From: Flavobacterium piscisymbiosum
GTDB taxonomy: Bacteria > Bacteroidota > Bacteroidia > Flavobacteriales > Flavobacteriaceae
Assembly (NCBI RefSeq): GCF_020905295.1
Contig: NZ_JAJJMM010000001.1
Coordinates: forward strand, 5,642,001-5,706,000
Direction: 5' to 3'
Length of the DNA: 64,000 bases
The notes below the pieces were generated by a model. It made no database searches, was not told the DNA's origin, and saw nothing but the letters and a program-made list of their open reading frames with translations. Within the stretch, counting starts at the first letter, position 1; every line of letters begins with the position of its first letter. The translations under genes and the position numbers were made by a program. Of this stretch, positions 56,094 to 64,000 are shown one piece after another.

Positions 56094-57272
56094 ATGAACA
56101 AAAGAGTTGTTATCGTTTCTGCCGTTAGAACACCTATCGGAAGTTTCATGGGAGGTTTATCTACCGTACCCGCACCAAAATTAGGTGCTGCCGCTATTAA
56201 AGGCGCACTTCAAAAAATTAACCTTGACCCAAAATTAGTTGATGAAGTATTCATGGGGAATGTGGTACAAGCAGGAGTTGGACAAGCTCCAGCACGCCAG
56301 GCTGCACTTTTCGCAGGTCTCTCTGAAGAAGTTGCTGCAACAACAGTAAACAAAGTTTGTGCCTCTGGAATGAAAGCAGTAATGTTTGCTGCTCAGGCTA
56401 TCGCTTGTGGCGATGCCGAAATTGTCGTTGCCGGTGGAATGGAAAACATGAGTTTGATTCCGCATTACGTGCAAATGCGTAACGGAACTAAATTTGGCCC
56501 TGCAACAATGCTTGACGGAATGCAAAAAGATGGTTTGACAGATGCTTACGATAACAACGCAATGGGAGTTTGCGCTGATTTATGTGCATCTGAATACAAC
56601 ATTAGCCGTGAAGAACAAGACAATTTTGCTATTCAGTCTTACGAAAGAAGCGCAAAAGCCTGGGATGCCGGAAAATTCGACAACGAAATTGTTCCTGTAG
56701 AAGTTCCGCAAAGACGCGGTGAACCAGTTATTGTTTCTAAAGATGAAGAATACACCAACGTAAAATTGGATAAAATCCCTTCGTTAGCAGCTGTTTTTAC
56801 AAAAGACGGAACTGTTACTGCCGCAAATGCCTCGACAATCAATGACGGAGCTGCAGCTTTAATTTTAATGTCTGAAGAAAAAGCAATCGCGTTAGGACTT
56901 AAACCCTTAGCCTACATAAAAAGTTATGCCGATGCTGCTCAAGAACCAAAATGGTTTACAACAAGTCCGGCAAAAGCATTACCAAAAGCCTTAGACAAAG
57001 CAGGAATTGCAATTGGCGATGTAGATTATTTCGAATTCAACGAAGCATTTGCCGTTGTTGGATTAGCCAATTCAAAAATCCTTGGTCTTGATAACAATAA
57101 AGTAAACGTAAATGGTGGAGCTGTTTCATTAGGTCACCCTCTAGGATGTTCGGGAGCCAGAATCATCGTAACTTTGCTAAATGTTTTAGAACAAAACAAT
57201 GCCAAAACCGGAGCTGCTGCAATTTGCAATGGTGGTGGCGGTGCATCAGCAATTGTTATCGAAAGAGCTTAA
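56094..57272 (+). CDS. Acetyl-CoA C-acetyltransferase (thiolase)
   Basis: 392 residues, standard thiolase length. Catalytic residues are Cys89 in TTVNKVCASGMKA, His348 in GHPLGCSGAR and Cys378 in ICNGGGGASA. It joins two acetyl-CoA to acetoacetyl-CoA or cleaves 3-ketoacyl-CoA, in the cytosol. Short-chain acetoacetyl-CoA thiolase is the most likely type. Monocistronic, with a full promoter and a strong terminator. Ordinary chromosomal gene. Confidence 0.95.
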   Translation: MNKRVVIVSAVRTPIGSFMGGLSTVPAPKLGAAAIKGALQKINLDPKLVDEVFMGNVVQAGVGQAPARQAALFAGLSEEVAATTVNKVCASGMKAVMFAAQAIACGDAEIVVAGGMENMSLIPHYVQMRNGTKFGPATMLDGMQKDGLTDAYDNNAMGVCADLCASEYNISREEQDNFAIQSYERSAKAWDAGKFDNEIVPVEVPQRRGEPVIVSKDEEYTNVKLDKIPSLAAVFTKDGTVTAANASTINDGAAALILMSEEKAIALGLKPLAYIKSYADAAQEPKWFTTSPAKALPKALDKAGIAIGDVDYFEFNEAFAVVGLANSKILGLDNNKVNVNGGAVSLGHPLGCSGARIIVTLLNVLEQNNAKTGAAAICNGGGGASAIVIERA

Positions 57273-57280
57273 ATAATATT

Positions 57281-57320
57281 AAATTTGGAGTTGTTTGCAA
57301 ATGAAACAACTCCAAATTTT
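57281..57320 (+). terminator. Rho-independent terminator
   Basis: AAATTTGGAGTTGTTT (57281-57296), 7-base loop, and AAACAACTCCAAATTT (57304-57319) form a perfect 16-base stem after the thiolase gene. Confidence 0.9.
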
Positions 57321-57340
57321 CAACTAATAAATTACCCTAA

Positions 57341-58102
57341 ATGTTCGGAATTTGCAATCTAGCCATAGTACCCGTTCGATCTGAGCCAAGTGACAGAAGT
57401 GAAATCGTCACACAACTTTTGTTTGGCGAACACATCGAGATTTTAGAACGTCAAAATCAATGGGCCCGAATAAAAATTCAGTTTGATGATTATGAAGGCT
57501 GGGTAGATTCGAAACAATATCAGGTAATTTCAGAAGCAAATTATAAGCAATTAAGCAATGAAGCCATTATTTTGAATGCCGATTTGATTGATTATATCAG
57601 CGCACCCGAAAATTTATTATTACCAATTCCGCTTGGTGCGTCCTTATCTTTTTTGAATAATAACGAAATCAATACTGCTAATTTCGAATTTGAAGGCACA
57701 AAAACAAGTGGCGTAAAACCTAAAAATGCTTTAATAAACACCGCTTTCATGTACTTAAACGCACCTTATCTTTGGGGCGGAAAAACACCTTTTGGAATCG
57801 ACTGTTCCGGTTTTACTCAAATGGTATACAAACTAAACGGATATAAAATTCACCGCGATGCCTCACAGCAAGCGCTTGAAGGAGAACCTTTAAGTTTTAT
57901 TGAAGAAAGCGAGCCGGGAGATTTAGCCTTTTTTGACAATGACGAAGGAAACATCATTCACGTAGGCATCATTATGGACAACAATTACATCATTCACGCA
58001 AGTGGAAAAGTCCGTATTGACCGTTTAGATCACTTAGGAATTTACAATCCTGAATTAAACAAACACACACATAAATTACGTGTGATTAAAAAAATAATAT
58101 AA
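57341..58102 (+). CDS. NlpC/P60 family cell-wall peptidase with SH3 domain
   Basis: 253 residues. Residues 5-65 are a bacterial SH3 domain (VPVRSEPSDRSEIVTQLLFG). Residues 125-245 are NlpC/P60 with catalytic Cys155 (FGIDCSGFTQ), His207 (NIIHVGI) and a third polar residue at His219 (YIIHASG). It would cleave D-gamma-glutamyl-diaminopimelate bonds in peptidoglycan peptides. No signal peptide is visible at the N-terminus, so the enzyme may act in the cytosol on recycled muropeptides, as YkfC-type relatives do. Confidence 0.9.
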   Translation: MFGICNLAIVPVRSEPSDRSEIVTQLLFGEHIEILERQNQWARIKIQFDDYEGWVDSKQYQVISEANYKQLSNEAIILNADLIDYISAPENLLLPIPLGASLSFLNNNEINTANFEFEGTKTSGVKPKNALINTAFMYLNAPYLWGGKTPFGIDCSGFTQMVYKLNGYKIHRDASQQALEGEPLSFIEESEPGDLAFFDNDEGNIIHVGIIMDNNYIIHASGKVRIDRLDHLGIYNPELNKHTHKLRVIKKII

Positions 58103-58132
58103 TTCTTTTCAGCAACCCTTAAAGAAAACACC

Positions 58133-59191
58133 TTGACAAAGATTTCATTATCTAAAACAGATTTCACAATCAACGATGTTGATATTCAATTTCCAATTGA
58201 TATAGATAATTTAAAAAAGGCTTTGGGAGAGTATCGTTATATAAAGAAAAAATACAACCATATTTATACTTGGGATAATCTTGGTATCATAGCATTTTCT
58301 AAAGAAGGAATACAAGCAGAAAACATAATGCTTGAGCTAAAGTGCAATGAATATGATTATTGCTCGAAAAATCCTTTTAACGGAGAATTTCTTTTTGACG
58401 GACAAGAACTTTTTAAATTTTACGAATCCAACAAAAATCAATCAGTAAAACTTTTTAAAGGAGACAAAACCGGAGCTCTTATCCTTAACGGAATCAGCGT
58501 TTGGTTTGATAAAGAAGATGGTAAAATAACTGCACTTGACATTTCTTCATATCAGGAAAAAGAAAAGAAAGCCAAAACACCTATTGATCCTGAATTTAAG
58601 CAATTTGAATCCTTATGGCAGGAATGGATTACCGAAATTAATAAAATCGTTGCAACTGATAATGATTATTACAATCTTACAGATGGTATTTCTCCAGAAG
58701 AATTAGAACAACATTCAGCCTTAGAAAATGAAATCACAATTCCGCCCGCACTTCAAAATTTTTACAAAGTTCAAAATGTAGAATATGATGCCGTAACTTC
58801 TGCTTTTCAGTTTTTGATAGGAGATTGGACATATGATCTTATTCCGTTTGAAGATATTGCAGAAGAATGGAATTCGATACAAGATTTACAATTTGACGAA
58901 GACGATCTTCCCGAATTAGAAATAGACTTAGAAAAAATCAAGACAGACAATTACGCAAATCCAAAATGGATTCCGTTTGCAACAGGACGAAATGGAGATT
59001 ACTTACTCTACAATACAGATCCGGCAGAAAAAGGAAAATTCGGCCAAATCATAGAACTTCAAAACGAATCCTGGGAACGAAACATAGTAGCTGAATCTTT
59101 AGAAGAGTTTCTAAAAAACGAAATAAACAACCTAAAAACCGGCAAAAACCAACATTTCGATTTTATAATCGGCAAAGAAGAAATAAATTAA
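58133..59191 (+). CDS. Two-domain protein with SMI1/KNR4-like C-terminus
   Basis: 352 residues beginning at a TTG (58133); no in-frame ATG precedes it. The first 140 residues (TDFTINDVDIQFPID; IYTWDNLGIIAFSKEGIQ) resemble a DUF7738-like domain. Residues 150-350 look like SMI1/KNR4, with LEQHSALENEITIPPALQNF and YLLYNTDPAEKGKFGQIIELQ. SMI1/KNR4 proteins often serve as immunity or regulatory partners of toxins, but no toxin gene is adjacent. Assignment of both domains is by resemblance only. Confidence 0.6.
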   Translation: MTKISLSKTDFTINDVDIQFPIDIDNLKKALGEYRYIKKKYNHIYTWDNLGIIAFSKEGIQAENIMLELKCNEYDYCSKNPFNGEFLFDGQELFKFYESNKNQSVKLFKGDKTGALILNGISVWFDKEDGKITALDISSYQEKEKKAKTPIDPEFKQFESLWQEWITEINKIVATDNDYYNLTDGISPEELEQHSALENEITIPPALQNFYKVQNVEYDAVTSAFQFLIGDWTYDLIPFEDIAEEWNSIQDLQFDEDDLPELEIDLEKIKTDNYANPKWIPFATGRNGDYLLYNTDPAEKGKFGQIIELQNESWERNIVAESLEEFLKNEINNLKTGKNQHFDFIIGKEEIN

Positions 59192-59200
59192 TTTTTTTTT

Positions 59201-59277
59201 TTTTTTTAGCCACAGATTATAGGATTAAAAATGATTTTAAAATCTGTGTTAATCAGTGGAATCAGTGGCTAAAAAAA
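59201..59277. repeat. Flavobacterium-type inverted repeat, bidirectional terminator
   Basis: TTTTTTTAGCCAC (59201-59213) and GTGGCTAAAAAAA (59265-59277) are perfect 13-base arms around CACAGATTAT...AATCTGTGTTAATC text. A second motif with nested 'ccgcg' strings follows to about 59335. It lies between the convergent SMI1-like and AraC genes. Confidence 0.8.
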
Positions 59278-59332
59278 TCCGCGACAATCCGTGTTTTCGC
59301 TTGCGAATCCGCGCCATCCGCGTGCCAATTCA

Positions 59333-60178
59333 TCACGCACTAACACGAATCACTTTCCTAAATTCAGAAGGACTATTCCCTCTCTGTTTCTTAAAGAATT
59401 TATTAAAGTGACTTTCATCTGTAAAGCCAAATTCATAGGCGATTTCGTTAATGCGTTTATCGCTAAACTGCAAACGATGTTCAATCAGTTTCGTTTTATA
59501 ATTACTTATATATTGCTGCATGGTTTCATTAGCATGTTTCTTAAAATAACGGCCTAAATATGTATTCGAAATACCAAAATACTCACTAAGAGATTCCGCT
59601 TTAATCCTTTCCGGATAATAAATATTATTCTGAATGTATTGCAAAATATCCATTGCCTTAGCCTCGCAGCCAATATTTACCTGTTCCGGTAAATACTTCG
59701 CAATATTTCGCGCAACCACAATAATCAGCGTGTTCACCAATTGCTGAATCAATTCTTTATTATAAACATCCTTATCCTGACGTTCGCGAATAATCGCTTC
59801 TACCATCACTTTTACCAAACATTTATCAGCTTGATTCTTTAAAATACAACCCGGCTGATGATTCGCATTTTGTAGAATATATTCTAAACGCTGAATATTC
59901 TCATTCTGCAAACTCGAATTCTTCAAATAAATATCATTAAACCTCAAAAAGAAAAACTTTGTTTCCGTTTCAATCGTAAAATTATGACAATCCTCAGGCG
60001 TCAATAAAAACATATGACCGGCATCATATTCAAAAATATTTTTGTTGATACATTGCCTTCCCGTACCCTCTAAAATATACACCAGTTCAAAGAAATTATG
60101 ACGATCTCCAACATCCGGATATTCATCCAGAGTTTCAAAAGAAACCGTAAACGGCTCGTATAAATTTTCTTTTTTCAT
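59333..60178 (-). CDS. AraC family transcriptional regulator
   Basis: 281 residues from ATG 60178 (MKKENLYEPFTVSFETLDEY); an upstream in-frame ATG at 60271 would extend into the divergent promoter and is rejected. An N-terminal cupin-type sensor domain (HNFFELVYILEGTGRQCI) precedes two C-terminal helix-turn-helix motifs (LSEYFGISNTYLGRYFKKHA; INEIAYEFGFTDESHFNKFF). It diverges from the aldo/keto reductase gene, which it probably controls together with the downstream quinone-reductase-type genes. Confidence 0.9.
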   Translation of the reverse strand: MKKENLYEPFTVSFETLDEYPDVGDRHNFFELVYILEGTGRQCINKNIFEYDAGHMFLLTPEDCHNFTIETETKFFFLRFNDIYLKNSSLQNENIQRLEYILQNANHQPGCILKNQADKCLVKVMVEAIIRERQDKDVYNKELIQQLVNTLIIVVARNIAKYLPEQVNIGCEAKAMDILQYIQNNIYYPERIKAESLSEYFGISNTYLGRYFKKHANETMQQYISNYKTKLIEHRLQFSDKRINEIAYEFGFTDESHFNKFFKKQRGNSPSEFRKVIRVSA

Positions 60179-60201
60179 AATAGTCTTTATTAATTCGGCT
60201 A

Positions 60202-60209
60202 CAAATTTA
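60202..60209 (-). promoter_or_regulatory. -7 promoter element of the AraC gene
   Basis: Minus-strand TAAATTTG at 60209-60202 matches TAnnTTTG exactly, 23 bases from the start codon. Confidence 0.5.
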
Positions 60210-60255
60210 CATAAAAAAGACAAATATATACAACTTAACACTCTTAAAAATGGTA

Positions 60256-60263
60256 TAATTTTG
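60256..60263 (+). promoter_or_regulatory. -7 promoter element of the aldo/keto reductase gene
   Basis: TAATTTTG at 60256-60263 matches TAnnTTTG exactly, 34 bases before the ATG at 60298. It shares a 120-base divergent region with the AraC promoter. Confidence 0.6.
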
Positions 60264-60297
60264 CCAAACAAATTTTAAGGATCAAAAATATAATATT

Positions 60298-61287
60298 ATG
60301 GAATATAGAAAATTAGGTAACACTGAACTTGAATTATCAACTATTACATACGGTGCATTTGCTATTGGCGGAAACATGTGGGGCGGAAACGAAAAGAAAG
60401 ATTCAATCGATTCTATTCACGCTTCAATCGACAACGGTGTTACCACAATCGACACCGCTCCTTTTTACGGATTCGGTTTAAGCGAAGAAATGATTGGAGA
60501 AGCATTAAAAACACAAAATAGATCAAAAGTTCAATTATTAACCAAATTTGGTTTGGTTTGGGACGGAAGCAACAACCAAAAAGGAGAATTTTTTTTTGAT
60601 GCAGAAGACAACGGAAAAGAAATTCCGGTTTACAAATACGCCTCAAAAGCCAACATTATCAAAGAAGTCGAAGATAGCTTAAAACGCCTTCAAACCGATT
60701 ATATCGACTTATTGCAAATTCACTGGCCAGACTCCACTACTCCAATTCACGAAACTATGGAAGCTTTGGAAACCTTAATAAAACAAGGAAAAATCAGAGC
60801 AGCAGGAGTTAGTAATTATAGCGCAGAACAAATTCAGGAAGCACAAAAAACAATACAATTAGCATCAAACCAGGTTCCGTACAGTATGTTGAATCGCAGT
60901 ATCGAAACAGATTTAGTACCGTACACAACTGCAGAAAACATCGGAATCATTGCTTACAGCCCGATGGAAAGAGGCTTATTAACCGGGAAATATTTCACAG
61001 ATAGCAAACTAAAAGACAACGACCACAGAAACGGATATTTCGGTCAGTTTGATCTTCAAAAAGTAAAAACTTTAGTTGAAGAATTGAGCTCACTGGCAAA
61101 TACAAAACACATTTCAATCTCACAATTGGTTTTACGCTGGACGACTTTACAAAAAGGAATCACTATCGTTTTAGCCGGAGCAAGAAACGCAGAACAAGCC
61201 ATTTCAAACGCAAAAGCATTGGATTTTGATTTATCACTTTCAGAACTAGATTTTATTAATCAGGCTATTGCGAAAGTAAAACAATAG
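60298..61287 (+). CDS. Aldo/keto reductase
   Basis: 329 residues, a (beta/alpha)8 NADPH-dependent oxidoreductase. Catalytic tetrad: Asp52 and Tyr57 in TIDTAPFYG, Lys83 in LLTKFG, and the His in LLQIHWPD near 141. C-terminal cofactor-binding text is IVLAGARNAEQAISN. It reduces aldehydes or ketones; the natural substrate is unknown. Controlled, by position, by the divergent AraC regulator. Confidence 0.93.
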   Translation: MEYRKLGNTELELSTITYGAFAIGGNMWGGNEKKDSIDSIHASIDNGVTTIDTAPFYGFGLSEEMIGEALKTQNRSKVQLLTKFGLVWDGSNNQKGEFFFDAEDNGKEIPVYKYASKANIIKEVEDSLKRLQTDYIDLLQIHWPDSTTPIHETMEALETLIKQGKIRAAGVSNYSAEQIQEAQKTIQLASNQVPYSMLNRSIETDLVPYTTAENIGIIAYSPMERGLLTGKYFTDSKLKDNDHRNGYFGQFDLQKVKTLVEELSSLANTKHISISQLVLRWTTLQKGITIVLAGARNAEQAISNAKALDFDLSLSELDFINQAIAKVKQ

Positions 61288-61378
61288 CATTCTTTAAAAT
61301 TTTAAACAGATAGAAACATAGCCAAAAGGAATGCATAAAGGCGTTTCACTTGTTTAAACAAACATAGTTTGCGCAATA

Positions 61379-61482
61379 TTGTCATTCCGAGGAACGAGGA
61401 ATCTTCGCGAGAAACTCTACAAAGATTGGCAATTCACTATGCGGAGTTACTTGCGAAGATTCCTCGTTCCTCGGAATGACAA
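61379..61482. repeat. Long inverted repeat (GTCATTCCGAGGAACGAGG type)
   Basis: Arms 61379-61408 and 61453-61482 are perfect 30-base inverted copies around a 44-base loop. The arm text GTCATTCCGAGGAACGAGG is of the dispersed intergenic repeat type common in Flavobacterium genomes. It follows the aldo/keto reductase gene. Confidence 0.85.
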
Positions 61483-61567
61483 ACTGTGAGGACAGTGTTT
61501 GAGAAATCAGTTCAAAACCAATGTTTCTATGTGTTTAAAAAAATTACACTCAATCAATAAAAATAAT

Positions 61568-61666
61568 TAGGGTGTGACCCGCAGAAAAAGCGGGCCGGGC
61601 TATTCGTTACAATCTTTTATGCCGAACCCCGGCACAAAAGGATTTCCACTGCTATCCCTCACACTC
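61568..61666. repeat. Second dispersed Flavobacterium-type repeat
   Basis: GTGTGA near 61572 and TCACAC near 61658 bound a block holding the hairpins CCCGC/GCGGG and an imperfect AATCTTTTATGCCG/CGGCACAAAAGGATT stem. TATTCGTTACAATCTTTTAT and TTTCCACTGCTATCCCT are typical text of a conserved Flavobacterium intergenic repeat. Together with the previous repeat it fills 61288-61691, which has no gene. Confidence 0.75.
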
Positions 61667-61691
61667 ACGAATTCATAAGAAAACAAGAAAA

Positions 61692-62294
61692 ATGAAAAAA
61701 ATATTTATCATCAACGGAAGTCAAAATTTCGCGCATTCAGGCGGGAAATTCAACGAAACCGTTACCGACTGGACAATCGAATACTTAACCAACACCAAAC
61801 AATTCGAAATAAAAACAACCGACATCAAACAAGATTTTGATCTTGACGAAGAAGTCGAAAAATTCGTTTGGGCAGATGTTATCATTTATCACACGCCAGT
61901 TTGGTGGTTTCAGTTACCAAACCTTTTCAAAAAATACATCGACGACGTTTTTACAGCCGGACACAACAAAGGAATCTACAAAAGCGACGGAAGAACCAGA
62001 ACAAATCCGGACATCAATTACGGAACCGGCGGACAATTACACGGTCGTAAATACATGCTTACCACAAGCTGGAATGCACCTGCAACAGCCTTTACACTTC
62101 CGGGAGAATTCTTCGAAGAAACATCTGTAGATGATGGAGCGATGTTTGGTTTCCATAAAATGAATAAATTTACAGGTATGGAAAAATTAGACGGCTTCCA
62201 TTTTCATGACGTTGAAAAAGGTGCAACTGCAGAAAACATTGACATCTTTAAAGAAAATTACACCAAACACTTAGAAAAAACTTTTAACTTCTAA
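61692..62294 (+). CDS. mdaB: MdaB-like NAD(P)H-quinone oxidoreductase
   Basis: 200 residues, flavodoxin-like fold. The N-terminal MKKIFIINGSQNFAHSGG is the flavin-phosphate loop. VIIYHTPVWWFQLPNLFKKY is typical of MdaB (modulator of drug activity B), and so is the C-terminal MNKFTGMEKLDGFHFHDVEK. It reduces quinones by two electrons with FAD, limiting redox cycling. The next gene is a YgiN-like monooxygenase, and MdaB and YgiN work as a pair in E. coli. Confidence 0.9.
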   Translation: MKKIFIINGSQNFAHSGGKFNETVTDWTIEYLTNTKQFEIKTTDIKQDFDLDEEVEKFVWADVIIYHTPVWWFQLPNLFKKYIDDVFTAGHNKGIYKSDGRTRTNPDINYGTGGQLHGRKYMLTTSWNAPATAFTLPGEFFEETSVDDGAMFGFHKMNKFTGMEKLDGFHFHDVEKGATAENIDIFKENYTKHLEKTFNF

Positions 62295-62312
62295 CCTTTA
62301 ACTTTCACTATT

Positions 62313-62591
62313 ATGATCTCAATTACAGCACTATTCAAAAGTAAACCAGAAAATAAAGAACAATTACAAAGCATGCTAAATCATTTGGTGACCGAAACCA
62401 GAAAAGAAGATGCTTGTGTACGATACGACCTTCATCATTCTGAAAATGTTTTTATCATTTGGGAAGAATGGCAGGATCAACCAGGATTAGACATTCATAA
62501 TAATCAACCCTATTTATTAGATTTTATCGCCAAAAGCGAAAGTTTAGTTTCATCACCTATTCAGGTTTACAAAACGGTTCAAATATTATAA
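62313..62591 (+). CDS. YgiN-like quinol monooxygenase (ABM domain)
   Basis: 92 residues, a single antibiotic-biosynthesis-monooxygenase ferredoxin-like domain (ITALFKSKPENKEQLQSMLN; ENVFIIWEEWQDQPGLDIH; pYLLDF). In E. coli YgiN re-oxidises the quinol made by MdaB. It begins 18 bases after the MdaB gene, so they are probably one operon. Substrate here is inferred from that pairing. Confidence 0.88.
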   Translation: MISITALFKSKPENKEQLQSMLNHLVTETRKEDACVRYDLHHSENVFIIWEEWQDQPGLDIHNNQPYLLDFIAKSESLVSSPIQVYKTVQIL

Positions 62592-62599
62592 TTCAAAAA

Positions 62600-63583
62600 A
62601 TGAAAGCACTTTTCACAAACACATACGAATCTGATTTTGTAACCACAGAAACAGCAAAACCAACTCCTAAAAAAGGAGAAGTTTTAATAAAAATCCACGC
62701 AAGCGGCGTAAACCCTATCGATAACAAAATCAGATTAGGACTTTCTCCTTACGCATCTCCTGTTTTACCAGCTATTTTAGGAACAGATCTTGCCGGCGTT
62801 ATCGAAGCAATTGGCGAAGGCATTACTAATTTTAAAGTTGGCGATGAAGTTTATGGACTTGCCGGAGGAGTTTTAGGAGTTCAGGGAACTTTAGCCGAAT
62901 ACACCGCTGTCGATGCAGATTTATTGGCCATAAAACCAAAAAACCTAAGCATGAAAGAAGCCGCTGCAATTCCGTTAGTATTGCTTACCGCTTGGGAAGG
63001 TTTGATTGACAGAGCCAAAGTACAAAAAGGCGACAAAGTTTTGGTGCATGCCGGAGCTGGCGGAGTTGGTCATATGGTAGTTCAGCTTGCTAAAATTGTT
63101 GGTGCCGATGTTTATGCAACCGTTTCTGAGCAAAAATCAGCTATTGTAAAAGGATTCGGAGCAACGCCAATTGATAAAAACACTCCCGTTGAGGATTATG
63201 TAAATCAATATACAGACGGAAAAGGATTTGATCTTATTTACGATACACTTGGTGGTCAATCACTTGATAATTCTTTCAAAGCCATTCGTCATTACGGGCA
63301 AATTGCGAGTTGTTACGCTTTCGGGACACATACTTTAGCAACAAGTTCGCTTCGTTCTGCCAGTATTCATGGTGTTTTTGTTTTACGCGCCATGATTGGT
63401 AATGAAAATGAAGGAAGAAAACACCACGGAGATATTCTAAAACAAACCACAAAACTAATCGAAGAAGGAAAATTAAAACCTTTAATTGACCCAAGAAAAT
63501 TCACTTTAGACAATGCTATAGAAGCACATAATGCCGTAAGCGATGGTTCTGCAATTGGTAAAATTGTTGTAGAAATCGTTTAA
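62600..63583 (+). CDS. Zinc-free quinone oxidoreductase/alcohol-dehydrogenase-like protein
   Basis: 327 residues of the medium-chain reductase superfamily. GroES-like N-terminal domain (ILGTDLAGVIEAIGEGITNF) and Rossmann domain with AGAGGVGHMVVQLAK (about 152-166). No Cys/His zinc-site pattern of classical alcohol dehydrogenases, so it is of the quinone-oxidoreductase type that uses NADPH. It starts 9 bases after the YgiN-like gene. The three genes form a likely quinone-detoxification operon. Confidence 0.9.
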   Translation: MKALFTNTYESDFVTTETAKPTPKKGEVLIKIHASGVNPIDNKIRLGLSPYASPVLPAILGTDLAGVIEAIGEGITNFKVGDEVYGLAGGVLGVQGTLAEYTAVDADLLAIKPKNLSMKEAAAIPLVLLTAWEGLIDRAKVQKGDKVLVHAGAGGVGHMVVQLAKIVGADVYATVSEQKSAIVKGFGATPIDKNTPVEDYVNQYTDGKGFDLIYDTLGGQSLDNSFKAIRHYGQIASCYAFGTHTLATSSLRSASIHGVFVLRAMIGNENEGRKHHGDILKQTTKLIEEGKLKPLIDPRKFTLDNAIEAHNAVSDGSAIGKIVVEIV

Positions 63584-63589
63584 GTTTTT

Positions 63590-63664
63590 TTTGCCACGAA
63601 TTACACGAATTTATTTACTCTTGACGCTTTAAAATTAGTGCAAATTCGTGAAATTCGTGGCAAA
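63590..63664. repeat. Inverted repeat between convergent genes (TTTGCCACGAATT type)
   Basis: TTTGCCACGAATT (63590-63602) and AATTCGTGGCAAA (63652-63664) are perfect 13-base arms, extended inward by ACGAATTT/AAATTCGT. It lies between the quinone-oxidoreductase gene and the convergent methyltransferase gene and should act as a bidirectional terminator. Confidence 0.8.
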
Positions 63665-63667
63665 CTA

Positions 63668-64000
63668 TTATTTAATTCCGCCAAAAGCACCAAAACACAT
63701 ATTCTTGTGTAAAATTTCAACACTTGTAAAACCCACTTTTTTCATTAAATCCAATTGGTAATTCATAGATCTTGGCGTGTCTTCTTTTTCTACATAATCC
63801 AAAACTTTCTGGCGATATTCTGCCCCGCCAATTCCTTCTAAATAATCACCATAACGCTGCCAGGTATATTCGTTCAACAATTCGGTATCCTGCGTAATCA
63901 AATCTGAAATCATAAAACATCCTCCGGGTTTCAGTAACTTGAAAATCTTAGCAAAAGTTGTTTCCCAATCCTGATCATCTCTCAAATGGTGCAAAACTGC
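63668..64000 (-). CDS. Class I SAM-dependent methyltransferase, C-terminal part
   Basis: At least 111 residues are visible and the frame stays open to the window edge: before MHHLRDDQDW it reads AVLHHL, the usual motif after the SAM-binding strands. The following FKLLKPGGCFMISDLI is the methyltransferase post-II to III region. Ends FGAFGGIK. The N-terminal SAM-binding motif GxGxG lies outside the window. Substrate unknown. Confidence 0.8.
   Translation of the reverse strand, partial: AVLHHLRDDQDWETTFAKIFKLLKPGGCFMISDLITQDTELLNEYTWQRYGDYLEGIGGAEYRQKVLDYVEKEDTPRSMNYQLDLMKKVGFTSVEILHKNMCFGAFGGIK

Noticed and set aside
60179..60271. 31-residue N-terminal extension of the AraC regulator
   Set aside because: It would run through its own promoter and the divergent promoter; the ATG at 60178 begins the usual AraC N-terminus.

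Overview
The window looks like Flavobacterium or a close relative (Bacteroidota). It is AT-rich, its promoters carry the TAnnTTTG -7 element, and it encodes SusC/SusD pairs, DUF6520 and DUF6660 small proteins and MobA/MobB/MobC mobilization proteins. Its right-hand end carries intergenic repeats of a type I associate with Flavobacterium chromosomes. Positions 1 to about 55250 read as one end of an integrative mobilizable or conjugative element. Positions 55251-64000 read as the chromosome next to it.

Layout of the element. It starts inside an ssb-like gene, followed by a GC-rich structured element, a VOC protein and a YhcG-type nuclease. Next is a mobilization module (coupling ATPase, HUH relaxase, accessory protein) with an oriT-like inverted-repeat region upstream. 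Positions 6.9-15.8 kb hold a membrane redox protein (MauE type) with a four-cysteine exported DUF6520 peptide, facing an S9 peptidase-SusD-SusC operon. At 16-20 kb there is a structured intergenic region and a probable defence locus: a PHP-domain/SMC-like ATPase followed by a DUF4297-like nuclease gene cut off by an IS21-family element. The other side of that IS cuts a different gene, a CzcA pump, so the IS marks a rearrangement rather than a simple insertion.

Positions 26.6-48 kb are a large copper/silver detoxification island. It has a Cys/His-rich exported protein, four DUF3347 proteins, a YncE-like propeller, a haem-binding protein and a CusA pump split by a frameshift at an A7 run. It also has a TolC partner, two CusB-like adaptors, a CopA-type P-ATPase, a multicopper oxidase fused to a beta-barrel, two DUF305 proteins and a Cys-rich copper-storage protein. 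The short metal-binding motif CPMHP...CPxCGM recurs six times in five of these proteins. A restriction-endonuclease-like protein sits inside the island. Positions 48.2-52.2 kb are an arsenic operon: arsR with an autoregulatory palindrome, a GNAT acetyltransferase, DUF6428, an arsenate-reductase-like phosphatase, ACR3 and a metallophosphoesterase. A Crp/Fnr regulator, a membrane protein and a tyrosine integrase complete the element.

The integrase lies beside a minus-strand tRNA cluster (Ser-GCT, Pro-TGG, two Arg-TCT copies and a chimeric tRNA remnant). The 3' end of tRNA-Arg faces the element, the usual arrangement for a tRNA attachment site. The chromosomal flank carries a thiolase, an NlpC/P60 peptidase, an SMI1/KNR4-type protein, an AraC regulator diverging from an aldo/keto reductase, an MdaB/YgiN/quinone-oxidoreductase-like run, and the end of a methyltransferase gene.

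Three parts deserve the closest look: the MauE/DUF6520/S9/SusCD neighbourhood, the PHP-ATPase defence locus with its IS junction, and the two structured intergenic elements at 181-290 and 16056-16215.
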